A stretch of 64,000 nt of DNA from Candidatus Flexicrinis proximus (GCA_016712885.1 JADJQF010000003.1:496001-560000), one strand, 5' to 3'. Positions 8,694 to 18,302 are shown, counted from the stretch's first letter. Made by a program: numbers and translations. Notes: generated from the letters alone by a model not told the origin.

Positions 8694-9182
8694 TTAGTTT
8701 GCAGTCTCCTGAGAACGGCGCCTTTTGCGTTCTGCCTGGCGCGCTTCTGCCTCCTGCGCGCGATTGCGTTGCTCGTCAGTTTCGTAGATGAGCGGCGGCA
8801 CAGAGGTGGGGCGACCGTCTGGATCGAGCGCGACATACACCAGGTAGGCGGTGTTCGTCGTAGTATGAGTACCGGTCATCGGATTTTCGGCTGTCACCTC
8901 GACGCGCACTTCAATTGACGTGCGTCCAACCCAGGTTAGCTCAGCAGTAAGCGAGACCAGATTGCCGACTCGGATTGGTTCGAGGAATGTCATGCTGTCA
9001 ATAACGATTGTGACGACAGGGAGCCGTGCATGGCGGACGGCAGCAAGAGCTCCGACTTCGTCTACGAGCTTCATGATAACGCCGCCGTGGACGTTTCCGT
9101 GAATATTCGTATCCTGGGTACCCATAACGGAGTTGAGCGTAACTCGGCTTTGAGCGATAGTCTTGCCGGCACGAGATGACAC
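8694..9182 (-). CDS. Acyl-CoA thioesterase, hotdog fold (YciA/BACH type)
   Basis: A 162-residue hotdog thioesterase that hydrolyses acyl-CoA to free acid and CoA in the cytoplasm. The family signature NIHGNVHGGVIMKLVDE is near residue 26, with the catalytic Asp at its end. The C-terminal third becomes basic and charged (RNRAQEAEARQAERKRRR), as in many YciA-like proteins. The start is a GTG at 9182, supported by a strong AGGAGG 8 bp upstream. First gene of a three-gene minus-strand run with the ChlI-like ATPase and the membrane protein. Confidence 0.92.
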   Translation of the reverse strand: MSSRAGKTIAQSRVTLNSVMGTQDTNIHGNVHGGVIMKLVDEVGALAAVRHARLPVVTIVIDSMTFLEPIRVGNLVSLTAELTWVGRTSIEVRVEVTAENPMTGTHTTTNTAYLVYVALDPDGRPTSVPPLIYETDEQRNRAQEAEARQAERKRRRSQETAN

Positions 9183-9259
9183 CGGTCGCCTCCTACGTTT
9201 ACAGGGGAATTCCGTCAGTATAACCTCAACGCTTGCGCACGACAGCCCGCAATCAGCCC

Positions 9260-10384
9260 CTACGAAAGCGCCAGTTCGAATGCATCAGCCAATTGAGCCG
9301 CGGTGCGTTCCCAGATAAAGTCAGCCGCCCGAAGGATACCCCGCTCAATCATGGACTTCCGTAGCTCTGAGTCATCCAGAACGCGTCGAAGTGCGTGGGT
9401 CAGAGCGTCCACATCAAGCGGATCTACCAACAACGCAGAATCCCCGGCAGCCTCCGGCAGACTCGAAACATTTGACGTGACTACAGGAACGCGGCAGGCC
9501 ATCGCTTCGAGTACGGGAAGACCAAAGCCCTCATAGAGCGACGGCATCACAAACACTTCTGCATGGCTATATAACGCTGGCAAGTCCCCGTCGTCAACAT
9601 ATCCGAGAAACTTCACGTAGGGTTCAAGCTTTCCGGCTTGAACGGAGGCATATATTGGCGAGTCAAGCCAACCACGTCCACCGGCAATGACGAGCGAGAT
9701 CTCCATGCCCCCCTCCCGAAGCTGCCTTAGCGCAGAGATCAACCGCGCATAGTTCTTGCGGGGCTGAATAGTGCCCACTGCAAGCAGGTAAGACCCATCC
9801 GGGAGTGAGTATTTGTCGCGGAGTACCCCAAGTGGCACATTGGACGGTGCAAAGCGCTTATGAACACCAAACTGCACCGGGATGACTTTGTCCGGCGGCG
9901 TCCCGTAGGTCTCGACGATATCGGCTTTGGTCGCCTCGGAATTGACAATCACGACATCCGCGCGCTGAATGGAGCGTGGGACGACGGCTCCCAGATAGGC
10001 GACTAGCGAGGGAACAGCCGCCTCAGGGACGCGAACATAGGTCAGATCATGAATGAATACCGCCGAGCGCGTGCGGCGCTTGAGCGGCGGCAGCGCGAAG
10101 TCAGTCGCAAAGAAGAGATCCTGCTGACCCGTGAACGTCTCCACTGGCAGCGGCAGGCGCAACCGATGCCACAGCCGCGTTAACATCATAGCGGATACGG
10201 GGGACCTCCGCACATTCGGATTGAATCGATCAATATCGACGGGCAGCGGCGAGTCCCCGGCAATAAAGAGAGTATAGTCGTGGCGGGAAGCGGCGAGCAG
10301 CGCAGCCGTCATTTCATGGACAGAGCGGGCAACCCCGCCGCCTTGTGTGACCGCCGGCGTAAACTCAATGGCGATACGTGCCAT
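9260..10384 (-). CDS. Glycosyltransferase, GT4 family (GT-B fold)
   Basis: A 374-residue retaining GT-B enzyme, presumably transferring a sugar from a nucleotide sugar during surface-polysaccharide assembly at the cytoplasmic face. The donor-binding signature EGFGLPVLEAMACRVPVV is near residue 280; the N-terminal acceptor domain starts with a glycine-rich loop (TQGGGVARSV). VGTIQPRKNY marks the start of the C-terminal lobe. The ATG overlaps the GtrA stop in an ATGA arrangement, so translation is coupled. Donor and acceptor cannot be read from sequence. Confidence 0.93.
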   Translation of the reverse strand: MARIAIEFTPAVTQGGGVARSVHEMTAALLAASRHDYTLFIAGDSPLPVDIDRFNPNVRRSPVSAMMLTRLWHRLRLPLPVETFTGQQDLFFATDFALPPLKRRTRSAVFIHDLTYVRVPEAAVPSLVAYLGAVVPRSIQRADVVIVNSEATKADIVETYGTPPDKVIPVQFGVHKRFAPSNVPLGVLRDKYSLPDGSYLLAVGTIQPRKNYARLISALRQLREGGMEISLVIAGGRGWLDSPIYASVQAGKLEPYVKFLGYVDDGDLPALYSHAEVFVMPSLYEGFGLPVLEAMACRVPVVTSNVSSLPEAAGDSALLVDPLDVDALTHALRRVLDDSELRKSMIERGILRAADFIWERTAAQLADAFELALS

Positions 10385-10977
10385 CAGTTAACGTCGTTAT
10401 ACGTCCAGTGGCGATTGGCGAAGAAGTTCCACAACATGACGACAACCATCGCGATCAACTGTGCCACGATACTGCCAATCCGTGCTTCTGTGAAGCGATT
10501 GGCTTCGAACGAACCGGTGATTGATCGGATCGTGGGTTCCAGCAGGGGAGTCAGCGCGTGGCCAATTGGGAAGGCCATGAGCGCCATCCAAATGAGCCGG
10601 AAGACGCCACCGATCACGCTGACAGTCGTGAACATCGCCAATTGTCGGCGCATCGAACGGGAACGCGATTCGGGGTAAACCCACCAGCGTGTCCAGATGA
10701 AATTGCTGATCACCGCCGTGAAAAACGCGATACCGCTGGCGAGAGCAACCGTCAACCCGCGAGTAGGCGGAATGACCGTTTGTTGAAGCATGAATAACAG
10801 GCCAAGGTCGATTACAGCACCGCTGGCGCCGACCACGGCGAACCGCAGGAAGCGTTCAATCTCCTTGGCGCGCGCTGGTGGACCAGAGCGCCGTGCGACT
10901 GCGCGGATTATTCCATCGAGCGGCGTGCGTAAGCCACGTACAGGCTGTTCGTTCACAGCCACTTCCGAACTCGTCAT
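10384..10977 (-). CDS. GtrA-family membrane protein
   Basis: A 197-residue integral membrane protein with four predicted helices (AVVGASGAVIDLGLLF, LASGIAFFTAVISNFIW, LAMFTTVSVIGGVFRLIWMAL, LIAMVVVMLWNFFANRHW) and the family signature NFIWTRWWVYP. GtrA proteins are thought to help move lipid-linked sugars or act with glycosyltransferases. The frame is open further upstream, but the ATG at 10977 overlaps the O-antigen ligase stop in an ATGA, and homology starts only after an approximately 45-residue cytoplasmic lead. It ends in another ATGA overlap with the glycosyltransferase. Three genes in a row are translationally coupled. Confidence 0.88.
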   Translation of the reverse strand: MTSSEVAVNEQPVRGLRTPLDGIIRAVARRSGPPARAKEIERFLRFAVVGASGAVIDLGLLFMLQQTVIPPTRGLTVALASGIAFFTAVISNFIWTRWWVYPESRSRSMRRQLAMFTTVSVIGGVFRLIWMALMAFPIGHALTPLLEPTIRSITGSFEANRFTEARIGSIVAQLIAMVVVMLWNFFANRHWTYNDVN

Positions 10978-12482
10978 AGGGGTTTCAGCCTGTTGGGTTT
11001 CCATGTATGGGCGTACAAGAGGGCGGCGACGCCCATCATAACCCCGACATGCAGAAATGCGTAGTTCACGTAGAGCTGGTCGGTGAGGCTGTGGACAGCG
11101 ATGTACGCCCACGAACCGAGTAACCCGGCGGCCGCCGCAGACGCAACCATGTCGGGATGACGGCGCGCCTGCCAGGTCAGGGCAGCCATGATTATCCACA
11201 TCGCCCCGTAAGCAGCGAGGCCAATCATGCCAGCCTCGGCCAAAACATTCAAGTAGTAGTTATGTGCGTGGCCTAATGGGAAAGGCCACGCCATCAGCCG
11301 TACCTGAGGATAGATCACTTCATAGTTGCCGAGGCCGACGCCTGTCAGTGGATTGAGTCGCGCCATTTCCAGGGCGGCCTGCCAATGCGCCAGCCGCTCA
11401 AGAACGGCATAATTCTCCGGGGAGATGTTCGCACCGCGGACGTCGTTCACGTTTACGAGATCAGAGAACGCACTGCCAATCCGCTCGGTAACTGTCGTAG
11501 GAAGTCTACCGCTCACAAGGGCGAGGATGGTGATTCCTGCCATGAGGAGTATCAGAACAATGCGTACCCATGCCCGACGAGGGATGCTAATGACAGTGAC
11601 GACCGCGGCAACACCAAAGGCCAGCCACGCGCCGCGGCTCCAGGAGAGGACTAGGGCCAATGATGTGAGTACGAAGGCCACGCTGTAGAACGCCGACTGA
11701 AACAGGGGTTTCCAAGCGGACTTCAGGTCCAGGCTCCAGCGTAAGGCTGTCAGCCGAAAGAAGCCAAATGCGACCGCGCCAAATAGCGGTGCGAGCATCC
11801 CCATAAAACCTCCGAAGGGATTCGGCTGTTCAAACGTTCCGAACGCCCGATAGTGCGAATCGTCGATGAGAAAGTGCGCCGCGCCGCTGCCCCCAAAGTA
11901 GATCCAGATCCCGACCAATGCATTAGCAATCCCAGCCAGCGCCAGGGCGAAGATGGCGTACTCCCAGCGCCCGGAAGAAACTACCCATGCAACCAGAGCG
12001 AGTACGAACACCCACTTGAGCCAGTCGTTGAGCCAGACACCTAGAGACGCCGCCCCGAAGCCGGAGAGCGCGCCTGCAGCAACAAAGCCTCCAACAGCAA
12101 GCATCGCCGACGTGGTAACTTCTCTTAAAAACGGCCGCCCCGAAGCGGCGCGATCCAGCAGCCATGCCCCAGCGAGTACGGCCAATCCAATCTGACCCAC
12201 ATCCAGGGGTAGCAGACCGGGTGACCGAACATCAATAAGCGCGCGAAGGGGTGCGCAAACCAACAGCAGGACGAGTGCAGCGTAAGGAGTAAGGAGAACT
12301 GACAGCAAGGCCGACAAGACGACGATAAGGCCTATAGTCATCGAGGTTGGAAGCACTGCAATGGCGGCACCCAACCCTACAGCCAGCACAAGAGCTGCGG
12401 CAGCCCGTATCGGAGAGGTCCCATTGGATAATTCGATTGACCTGCGGCTCAGCAATCCGTCGTACTTTCGTTTACACGGCAC
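10974..12482 (-). CDS. O-antigen ligase / Wzy-type polymerase family membrane protein
   Basis: A 502-residue polytopic membrane protein with about 10-12 helices and a large periplasm-facing loop in the second half. The loop contains LNPLTGVGLGNYEVIYP and the conserved histidine region PLGHAHNYYLNVLAEAGMIGL, typical of the Wzy_C/WaaL fold that joins lipid-linked glycans. Whether it is a ligase or a polymerase cannot be told. It starts at GTG 12482 and ends in ATGA with gtrA. It is upstream in the operon ligase-gtrA-glycosyltransferase. A second protein with the same fold is fused to a glycosidase at 13587-16715. Confidence 0.9.
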   Translation of the reverse strand: MPCKRKYDGLLSRRSIELSNGTSPIRAAAALVLAVGLGAAIAVLPTSMTIGLIVVLSALLSVLLTPYAALVLLLVCAPLRALIDVRSPGLLPLDVGQIGLAVLAGAWLLDRAASGRPFLREVTTSAMLAVGGFVAAGALSGFGAASLGVWLNDWLKWVFVLALVAWVVSSGRWEYAIFALALAGIANALVGIWIYFGGSGAAHFLIDDSHYRAFGTFEQPNPFGGFMGMLAPLFGAVAFGFFRLTALRWSLDLKSAWKPLFQSAFYSVAFVLTSLALVLSWSRGAWLAFGVAAVVTVISIPRRAWVRIVLILLMAGITILALVSGRLPTTVTERIGSAFSDLVNVNDVRGANISPENYAVLERLAHWQAALEMARLNPLTGVGLGNYEVIYPQVRLMAWPFPLGHAHNYYLNVLAEAGMIGLAAYGAMWIIMAALTWQARRHPDMVASAAAAGLLGSWAYIAVHSLTDQLYVNYAFLHVGVMMGVAALLYAHTWKPNRLKPL

Positions 12483-12551
12483 CTGAATTGAGGCTGAATT
12501 ACTCGTGTCATCCGCGGCTAGCTGAGAGGGACCAGGCGAACCAGCTGAGAA

Positions 12552-13514
12552 TTATGTCGCAGCGGGGTTTTCGGACGCACTTTGGAAAGATTCGAAGTAT
12601 TTCACGGTTTCGGACAGCCCGGTCATGAGATCAACTTCTGGCTGCCAGCTCAGGATAGTTTTCGCACGGGCAATATCGGGTTTGCGGGTTTGCGGATCGT
12701 CCTCTGTCCGCCCCGCAGCGATGTAAATCGTGCCTGCGGGATTGTCGGTTAGGCGATTTACTGCTTCGGCAAACTGGTTGATCGTCAGTTCCTGCGGGTT
12801 GCCAATATTGACAGGCAAGTGATAATCCGATGCGGCGAGGCGAACGACTCCTTCGACAAGATCTGAGACATACTGAAAGCTGCGGGTTTGCATGCCGTTA
12901 CCGTACACGGACAGCGCTTCACCCTTAAGCGCCTGATCAACGAAGTTAGGGACGACACGCCCATCATTGAGGCGCATCCGCGGGCCATAGGTGTTGAATA
13001 TCCGAACAATGTGGGTGTTCAGACCATATTCGCGGTGATAGGCCATCGTGGCGGCCTCGGCGTAGCGCTTTGCCTCATCGTAAACGCTGCGCACACCAAT
13101 CGAATTTACGTTGCCGTAATAAGTTTCGCGCTGTGGGTGCTCCAGCGGATCACCATAGACTTCCGACGTGGACGCAAGCAGATACGATGCACCTTTGACC
13201 CGCGCGAGTTCGAGCGTATTGTGTGTGCCGTAGGAGCCGACTTTCAAGGTCGCTAAGGGATGCTCCAGGTAATCAACCGGGCTGGCTGGCGAGGCGAAAT
13301 TCAACACCAGATCGATCGTTCCGTCTACTTCAAACGGCTCACAAATATCATGGATTTTCAATTGGAAATGCGGATTATTCGCGCGATGCGAGACATTGTT
13401 CGCATTGCCGGTAATCAGATTATCGATTGCGATAACCGAATGTCCATCCGACAGGTAGCGGTCACACAAGTGCGATCCGATGAACCCTGCGCCGCCCGCG
13501 ATTACTACACGCAT
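12552..13514 (-). CDS. UDP-glucuronate decarboxylase (UDP-xylose synthase)-like SDR
   Basis: A 320-residue extended SDR that most likely converts UDP-glucuronate to UDP-xylose (UXS family). The NAD-binding GGAGFIGSHLCD is at the N-terminus, and Ser-Thr with the catalytic Tyr-x3-Lys appears in LLASTSEVYGDP and SVYDEAKRYAEA; EHPQRETYYGNVN and FNTYGPRMRLNDGRVVPNFV match UXS enzymes. The start is the ATG at 13514 with a perfect GGAGG; the longer frame is ignored. It lies within the glycan locus and would supply a pentose donor. Other UDP-sugar epimerase activities of close relatives are possible. Confidence 0.9.
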   Translation of the reverse strand: MRVVIAGGAGFIGSHLCDRYLSDGHSVIAIDNLITGNANNVSHRANNPHFQLKIHDICEPFEVDGTIDLVLNFASPASPVDYLEHPLATLKVGSYGTHNTLELARVKGASYLLASTSEVYGDPLEHPQRETYYGNVNSIGVRSVYDEAKRYAEAATMAYHREYGLNTHIVRIFNTYGPRMRLNDGRVVPNFVDQALKGEALSVYGNGMQTRSFQYVSDLVEGVVRLAASDYHLPVNIGNPQELTINQFAEAVNRLTDNPAGTIYIAAGRTEDDPQTRKPDIARAKTILSWQPEVDLMTGLSETVKYFESFQSASENPAAT

Positions 13515-13586
13515 ACTGCCTCCAAATACCGCGCTAGAGTCTATCACATCGTGCACGGGGTGATGAATGCTGACTATTCTCACAAT

Positions 13587-16500
13587 TCACGGCGCGGGAA
13601 CAGACTGATTTCGAGCCGTTATCCAGCAGCCGATCGCCAAGTGTGCAAAGAAGATGTACACGAGGTCGATCACAAACACGCTATTGTCGAGCAGCCCATG
13701 CGCGAAAGTATAAACAAACGCACCCATGAGGCCAACGCTGACCCAATTCCAGAACGGCCACGATTGTGTCCGGCTGATCGACTGCGCGAACAGGCGATAA
13801 CCAGCGACCAGGAGAGCAACTATTACCAGAACCCCGCCAATGCCTAGTCTTACCCAAAAATCGAGCAGAAAGTTATGCGGGTGGGAAAGATTTGGCTCCG
13901 GCCACGCATCTGGATAGATATAGGTATCGCGGAATGCGTACAGGAATTGATCCAGTCCAAGCCCTGTTAGCGGCCGATCAGATATCGCCTGAATTGCACT
14001 TTGCATTACCCTGACTCGGTAGAAGTTCGTCCCCTGGGAAAAATCCAGCGCACGGGCAAACCGGTCGGATTGAGAGGCTGCGACAGTGAATCCAACAACC
14101 ACTACTGCGCTAACGATAGCCAGGCCAATGGTTGCCCGCCGCCCGTACACAACCACTAGAATCGCGATCGCAGCCGCAGGAAGTCCGATAAATATCCCGC
14201 CTACAGACTGAGTAAGCGCGACAGCCGCCATCATGGGGAGCATGACAGCCAGGACGACAATCCGAGTGCGTCTTTCCCGCGCTATGAGAAGGGCTGCAAA
14301 GCAGAACGGAAGACACCGTCCAAGGAAAAGTGCCAGATTATTGGGGGATCCATAGATTCCGGCAAGCCGGCGCGAAGCATCTTCGGCTGTGATAATCGCC
14401 TCACCGCGAATGTATTGCAGAAGGCTGACGCAGGCGACAACTGTACCTGCAGCCACGATTGCGCTCACGATCCAGCGCATTTCCCGCTCTGACAGCCGGG
14501 CAGTCCGAATGACCACATAGAACAGGACGGGCTCTACAAAGAGAACCCGCAGCTCTGTGAAGGCAAAGCCGGTGTATTGCGACCAGCTCACAGCTGCAAT
14601 TCCGAGACAGACGTAGGTGAGCGCGAGTTTGTCCGACCACCGCATTCCCGCTGCTGAAAGAGCGAATGGCGCACCGATCTGCCGTCGCCTGGCAACCAGC
14701 GTTAGTTGTTGAAGCCCCCAGGCTCCAATCGTCAGGAGCGCCAGTATTTCAACCATCGGAATCGCGAATCGGAAGAGTTCAACGGGGAACAGGAAGAATG
14801 GTGCGTAAAAAAGCGTAAGCATGATGCCGATGCTCAGGCGCTGTGAGATGCACCAGAAGAGGACGAGGGTCGCGGCAATCGTCAATGGTACCGCGACATT
14901 CAGGTATACAGCCCCCGCACTCAAGAATGCGATGAGCGGCAAAATTGGCTCGCGTCGGATGATCGGCGGCTCCGGGCTGCCGAGTGACATTGCAAACGTA
15001 AGCATCAATGCGAGAGACGTCACAAGGCTAATGGTGGCCTGCACCGGCAGGCTAAGTGCGCTACATAGCCGTTTAAGCCGAGTATTCCAAGTGGCGAACG
15101 GAAGTGCTCGAGCAGTGGCGACTACGGCGGTCACGCCCGCAATCACTGCGAACATAGCGCCAGTTACCCACGCATCAAAAGTCTTCGCGATATCTCCGCT
15201 CCCGACTGCGAAACCAACTAGCGCGTACCGGTCAAATCCCTGATCGGCGACGAGTTCGACAACGTGCGTCCCCTTTGGCAAACCATGCGCAACCAGTACT
15301 GGCCCAAAGACAGGGGATCGGGAACCACTGGAGAGAACCAGATAGGAGTTTCCATACGCGTCACGGGGTAATGCATTCGCCGGTCGGCCATCGACTGTAA
15401 CGTAGAGATGTGCAACGTAGTCATCTTGCCGAAGCAACAGGGCAATGTCCGAACCCGAGAACGTGAAACGAAGGCGTGAATCGCGAAGCCAGCCTATATC
15501 AGCCCCAATCTCACTGAACGTCCAAACCCCTGAGTATTGTGCGTCTGGGCTGCGCGCTGGATACCAGCCGTTTGAGGCGTGTGCGGGAATGGCTTGCTGG
15601 CTCAATACAGCCAGCAGTGGTGTCGGAAGGCCTTCTAGCGTAGTCAGGGAAAATCCCTGCTGAGGATGATCGGAAGGGTAGGGCGGATTCCAATGATGCA
15701 GGATCATGCCGCCTACCCATGGCCATTCGGTCTCCGCTCGCCTCAGCGCGCCTAACGTAAACGCAATCTGCTCGCCTGGCGAGACCGCTCCCCAGATTGA
15801 CGGGATGCCGCGCCAATCTCCAGGGAGAGCGTTCCATCCCCACTGGCTTCCCCACAAAGGTTTACCGGAGTCGCCATTCTCCACCATTACCTCGCGCAGT
15901 GCTGCAAAGCGTGAGTAATTCAGGAGCAGTGGGTGTACGCGTCGATCGTCGGGGGGGAAGTCAAAACCATAGGGCTTTCCAGCTGCCGCATCCATGACGT
16001 CGCCGGCCCCTAACGCGTACATATCGCGCAAGTAGACAAGCTCACTGATGTTATCGGGGCCTAATTCGATAGTAGGAGCAAGGGCAGCTGAGATCACAGT
16101 CACTACAGGGTCGACGGCGTGCAAGGCGTGATAAGCGGTCGCGAGAAGCGCCGTATATCGCGCGGCACGTGGCGGTAATCGCCCCCAATTCGAGTAGAGA
16201 TTGGGCTCGTCCCATATTTGGACGAAATCCACCACTCCCGCGTAGCGAGACGCGAACTCTGCGGCAAATCGGCCAAAATCGCTCGGATCGGCGGGGGGGG
16301 ACGTGGGATCATTCGGCGACCCGGCATCTCGCGCCCATTCCGGAGTATTCATCAGAACCGCAACAAGCCTGAGACTTTCGTGTGCGCTAACCGCGTCAAC
16401 AATCCGGTCATAGCCGTCCCAATCGAATTGGCCGCGCACCAACTCCACATGATCCCAATAGACGAACTGCCGAACCCATGTGACACCTGCGTCCTGCATG

Positions 16501-16715
16501 AGTCGAAGCTGTCTCTCTAGTTCCTCGTCACTGCGGTAACTGGTAAGCTCAGCGTTGACGCCGAACAACGGCGTTCGAAAGGGTAGGCTTTCAGCGAAAA
16601 CGGGATTGACCACGCCATAGAGATGTTCTTCGCGCGCCAGGAGGGATACAGCCAGCACGGCAAAACTGCCGAGGTTCAAAAAGACCGCCAGTGCAAAGAT
16701 CAGGCCACGTCGCAT
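13587..16715 (-). CDS. Fusion of glycoside-hydrolase-like domain, beta-sandwich and O-antigen ligase domain
   Basis: A 1042-residue membrane protein. Residues 1-27 form a signal anchor. Residues about 45-370 resemble a clan-A TIM-barrel glycosidase (GH39/GH5-like: WVRQFVYWDHVE, then VQIWDEPNL with the likely acid/base Glu170). The position of the usual nucleophile Glu reads GKPLWGSQWGWN, so it seems to be Gln291. Residues about 385-510 look like an all-beta accessory domain. From about 515 there are some 12 membrane helices with a Wzy/WaaL-type domain: LAGIYGSPNNLALFL, ISDRPLTGLGLDQFLYAF and SHPHNFLLDFWVRLG. The protein probably binds and joins extracellular glycans. It sits downstream of the lipoprotein gene and upstream of the UDP-glucuronate decarboxylase. 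Confidence 0.88.
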   Translation of the reverse strand: MRRGLIFALAVFLNLGSFAVLAVSLLAREEHLYGVVNPVFAESLPFRTPLFGVNAELTSYRSDEELERQLRLMQDAGVTWVRQFVYWDHVELVRGQFDWDGYDRIVDAVSAHESLRLVAVLMNTPEWARDAGSPNDPTSPPADPSDFGRFAAEFASRYAGVVDFVQIWDEPNLYSNWGRLPPRAARYTALLATAYHALHAVDPVVTVISAALAPTIELGPDNISELVYLRDMYALGAGDVMDAAAGKPYGFDFPPDDRRVHPLLLNYSRFAALREVMVENGDSGKPLWGSQWGWNALPGDWRGIPSIWGAVSPGEQIAFTLGALRRAETEWPWVGGMILHHWNPPYPSDHPQQGFSLTTLEGLPTPLLAVLSQQAIPAHASNGWYPARSPDAQYSGVWTFSEIGADIGWLRDSRLRFTFSGSDIALLLRQDDYVAHLYVTVDGRPANALPRDAYGNSYLVLSSGSRSPVFGPVLVAHGLPKGTHVVELVADQGFDRYALVGFAVGSGDIAKTFDAWVTGAMFAVIAGVTAVVATARALPFATWNTRLKRLCSALSLPVQATISLVTSLALMLTFAMSLGSPEPPIIRREPILPLIAFLSAGAVYLNVAVPLTIAATLVLFWCISQRLSIGIMLTLFYAPFFLFPVELFRFAIPMVEILALLTIGAWGLQQLTLVARRRQIGAPFALSAAGMRWSDKLALTYVCLGIAAVSWSQYTGFAFTELRVLFVEPVLFYVVIRTARLSEREMRWIVSAIVAAGTVVACVSLLQYIRGEAIITAEDASRRLAGIYGSPNNLALFLGRCLPFCFAALLIARERRTRIVVLAVMLPMMAAVALTQSVGGIFIGLPAAAIAILVVVYGRRATIGLAIVSAVVVVGFTVAASQSDRFARALDFSQGTNFYRVRVMQSAIQAISDRPLTGLGLDQFLYAFRDTYIYPDAWPEPNLSHPHNFLLDFWVRLGIGGVLVIVALLVAGYRLFAQSISRTQSWPFWNWVSVGLMGAFVYTFAHGLLDNSVFVIDLVYIFFAHLAIGCWITARNQSVPAP

Positions 16716-16724
16716 TTATGTGTC

Positions 16725-18302
16725 TTAGCGCCAAACCGGACGCGTTGCGCTGCCATCCAGTGTGACTTGTTCAGCCACTCCGGAGCGCGCGTCAACCACC
16801 CAAAGATTACCCAGGTAGATCAGAGCGATTTGCGAACCATCGGGTGACCACGTGAAGTCACGCTGGGTTATGCCTCGCCCCTCGGAATCCGGAAATATCT
16901 TTCGTGCATTGCTGCCGTCGATATCCGCCACAAACAGATCGTATTCTGCGGAGTCCGGCACGCTAGTCAGTGGCTGGCGCGCCCTTAAGTAGGCAATTCC
17001 ATTTCCTTCTGAGACCGCTGGAGAAAACTTTGGGTAAGCCCAGATTCCTGATTGTTCAACAAGTGTCCCCTGAAAATTGCCGTCACTGGCAAATACGTCG
17101 ACGTTGAATACCGGGCTTCTTTCTGGGGATTCACTTCCTATAGGTGCACCATGCGTAACGCCAAGCAGCAGCGAAGAGTCCGGCGACCATGAGACAGATG
17201 TACGCCACGACCAATCACTGCGTGGCGTGAATTCCTTGAACGAGATCAACGCCGGGTTAAGCTCCCCGGTATCAAGATTGACGGTGCCAACGCCGTCCGC
17301 GTGAATCCAGACCAATTGCTCCCCGTTCGGAGACCACGCATACTGCCGTCCCCACCACGAAAAGGGGCCGCCACGCCCTGGCGACTCTTCAATCACGGGA
17401 TCGATATCGATTTCCTCTCCTGTCTGACCATCGATCGTCATTAACCATAAATCATTGAAAGCACCCCACCCAGGACTGGTGGGACGTGGTTCAGCACGCG
17501 AGTAACTAATGGTATTGCTGCGCCCCGGTACCCACTCAGCCCAAAGAACATTGGTCGGCCGCAAATCAACTACCTGTGGTACTGACCCGTGAATGTCCAG
17601 GATCACACTCAGGACGTTGCTAAATGCCGTGCCGCTTGAGGTGCTTCTTGTAAACAATAACCGGCGGGCATCGGCGGACATGGTAAATGCACGAGTTGGG
17701 TCAACATCGCCAGTCTGCGTAATTGGATGGCGCGTATCACTTGAGCCGCGCATCATCCAGATATTGCCTCCGCTCACGTATGCCAGCGTGCCTCGGATTT
17801 CGACAGGCTCCAGGGTCGTGGTCGGGCCAACATAAACCACTTCCTCGACTGGGGCTGTGAGCACGGTTGCCTCACCTACTGCGACTGGTTCACCCCGAAT
17901 GCCATCGGTGAATTGGACCCTGAAACACAGACGCTCTTTACCGTTGCGCCCGGCCTGGAAGAGGACTTCGGTTCCGGGCGCGATCTGTTCGTTTATCACT
18001 GTCCTCTGCGAATAGGGCAGATCGCGGTCTTCACAGAAGCTCTCTTCAGTGACACGCCGTACCGTGATCTGCAGACCATCGGAAATCTGCGTAAACGGCG
18101 GCGGGACAATCCGATCTAATTCAGTCGTTGTGACTTCTATGGACGCAAGGAACTCAACAACGGTGATTGGTTCTCTCACGTCATAGGTCAAGCTGCGCCC
18201 ATCCACGACGACCGATACGATCATCAGCCGGTCTTCTGGCTCTTCTTGACAGCCCGCAAGCAGCATTCCAAGGAGTAGGGCAGTACACAGGAGTTTTTTC
18301 AT
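16725..18302 (-). CDS. Lipoprotein with DUF348/G5-type N-terminus and TolB-like beta-propeller
   Basis: A 525-residue secreted lipoprotein. The lipobox is LLAGC with Cys18. Residues about 28-85 (VVVDGRSLTYDVREPITVVEFLA...) resemble the ubiquitin-like DUF348 domain. Residues about 88-165 (RTVINEQIAPGTEVLFQAG...GEPVAVGEATVLTAPVEEVVYVGP) match a G5 domain, the module of YabE/Rpf-type cell-wall proteins. The remainder is a WD40/TolB-like propeller with recurrent WSPDG/WSPNGE motifs. It would sit on the outer face of the membrane, possibly touching peptidoglycan. It ends 9 bp before the GH/ligase fusion gene, so the two are likely co-transcribed. No enzyme domain is seen. Confidence 0.85.
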   Translation of the reverse strand: MKKLLCTALLLGMLLAGCQEEPEDRLMIVSVVVDGRSLTYDVREPITVVEFLASIEVTTTELDRIVPPPFTQISDGLQITVRRVTEESFCEDRDLPYSQRTVINEQIAPGTEVLFQAGRNGKERLCFRVQFTDGIRGEPVAVGEATVLTAPVEEVVYVGPTTTLEPVEIRGTLAYVSGGNIWMMRGSSDTRHPITQTGDVDPTRAFTMSADARRLLFTRSTSSGTAFSNVLSVILDIHGSVPQVVDLRPTNVLWAEWVPGRSNTISYSRAEPRPTSPGWGAFNDLWLMTIDGQTGEEIDIDPVIEESPGRGGPFSWWGRQYAWSPNGEQLVWIHADGVGTVNLDTGELNPALISFKEFTPRSDWSWRTSVSWSPDSSLLLGVTHGAPIGSESPERSPVFNVDVFASDGNFQGTLVEQSGIWAYPKFSPAVSEGNGIAYLRARQPLTSVPDSAEYDLFVADIDGSNARKIFPDSEGRGITQRDFTWSPDGSQIALIYLGNLWVVDARSGVAEQVTLDGSATRPVWR

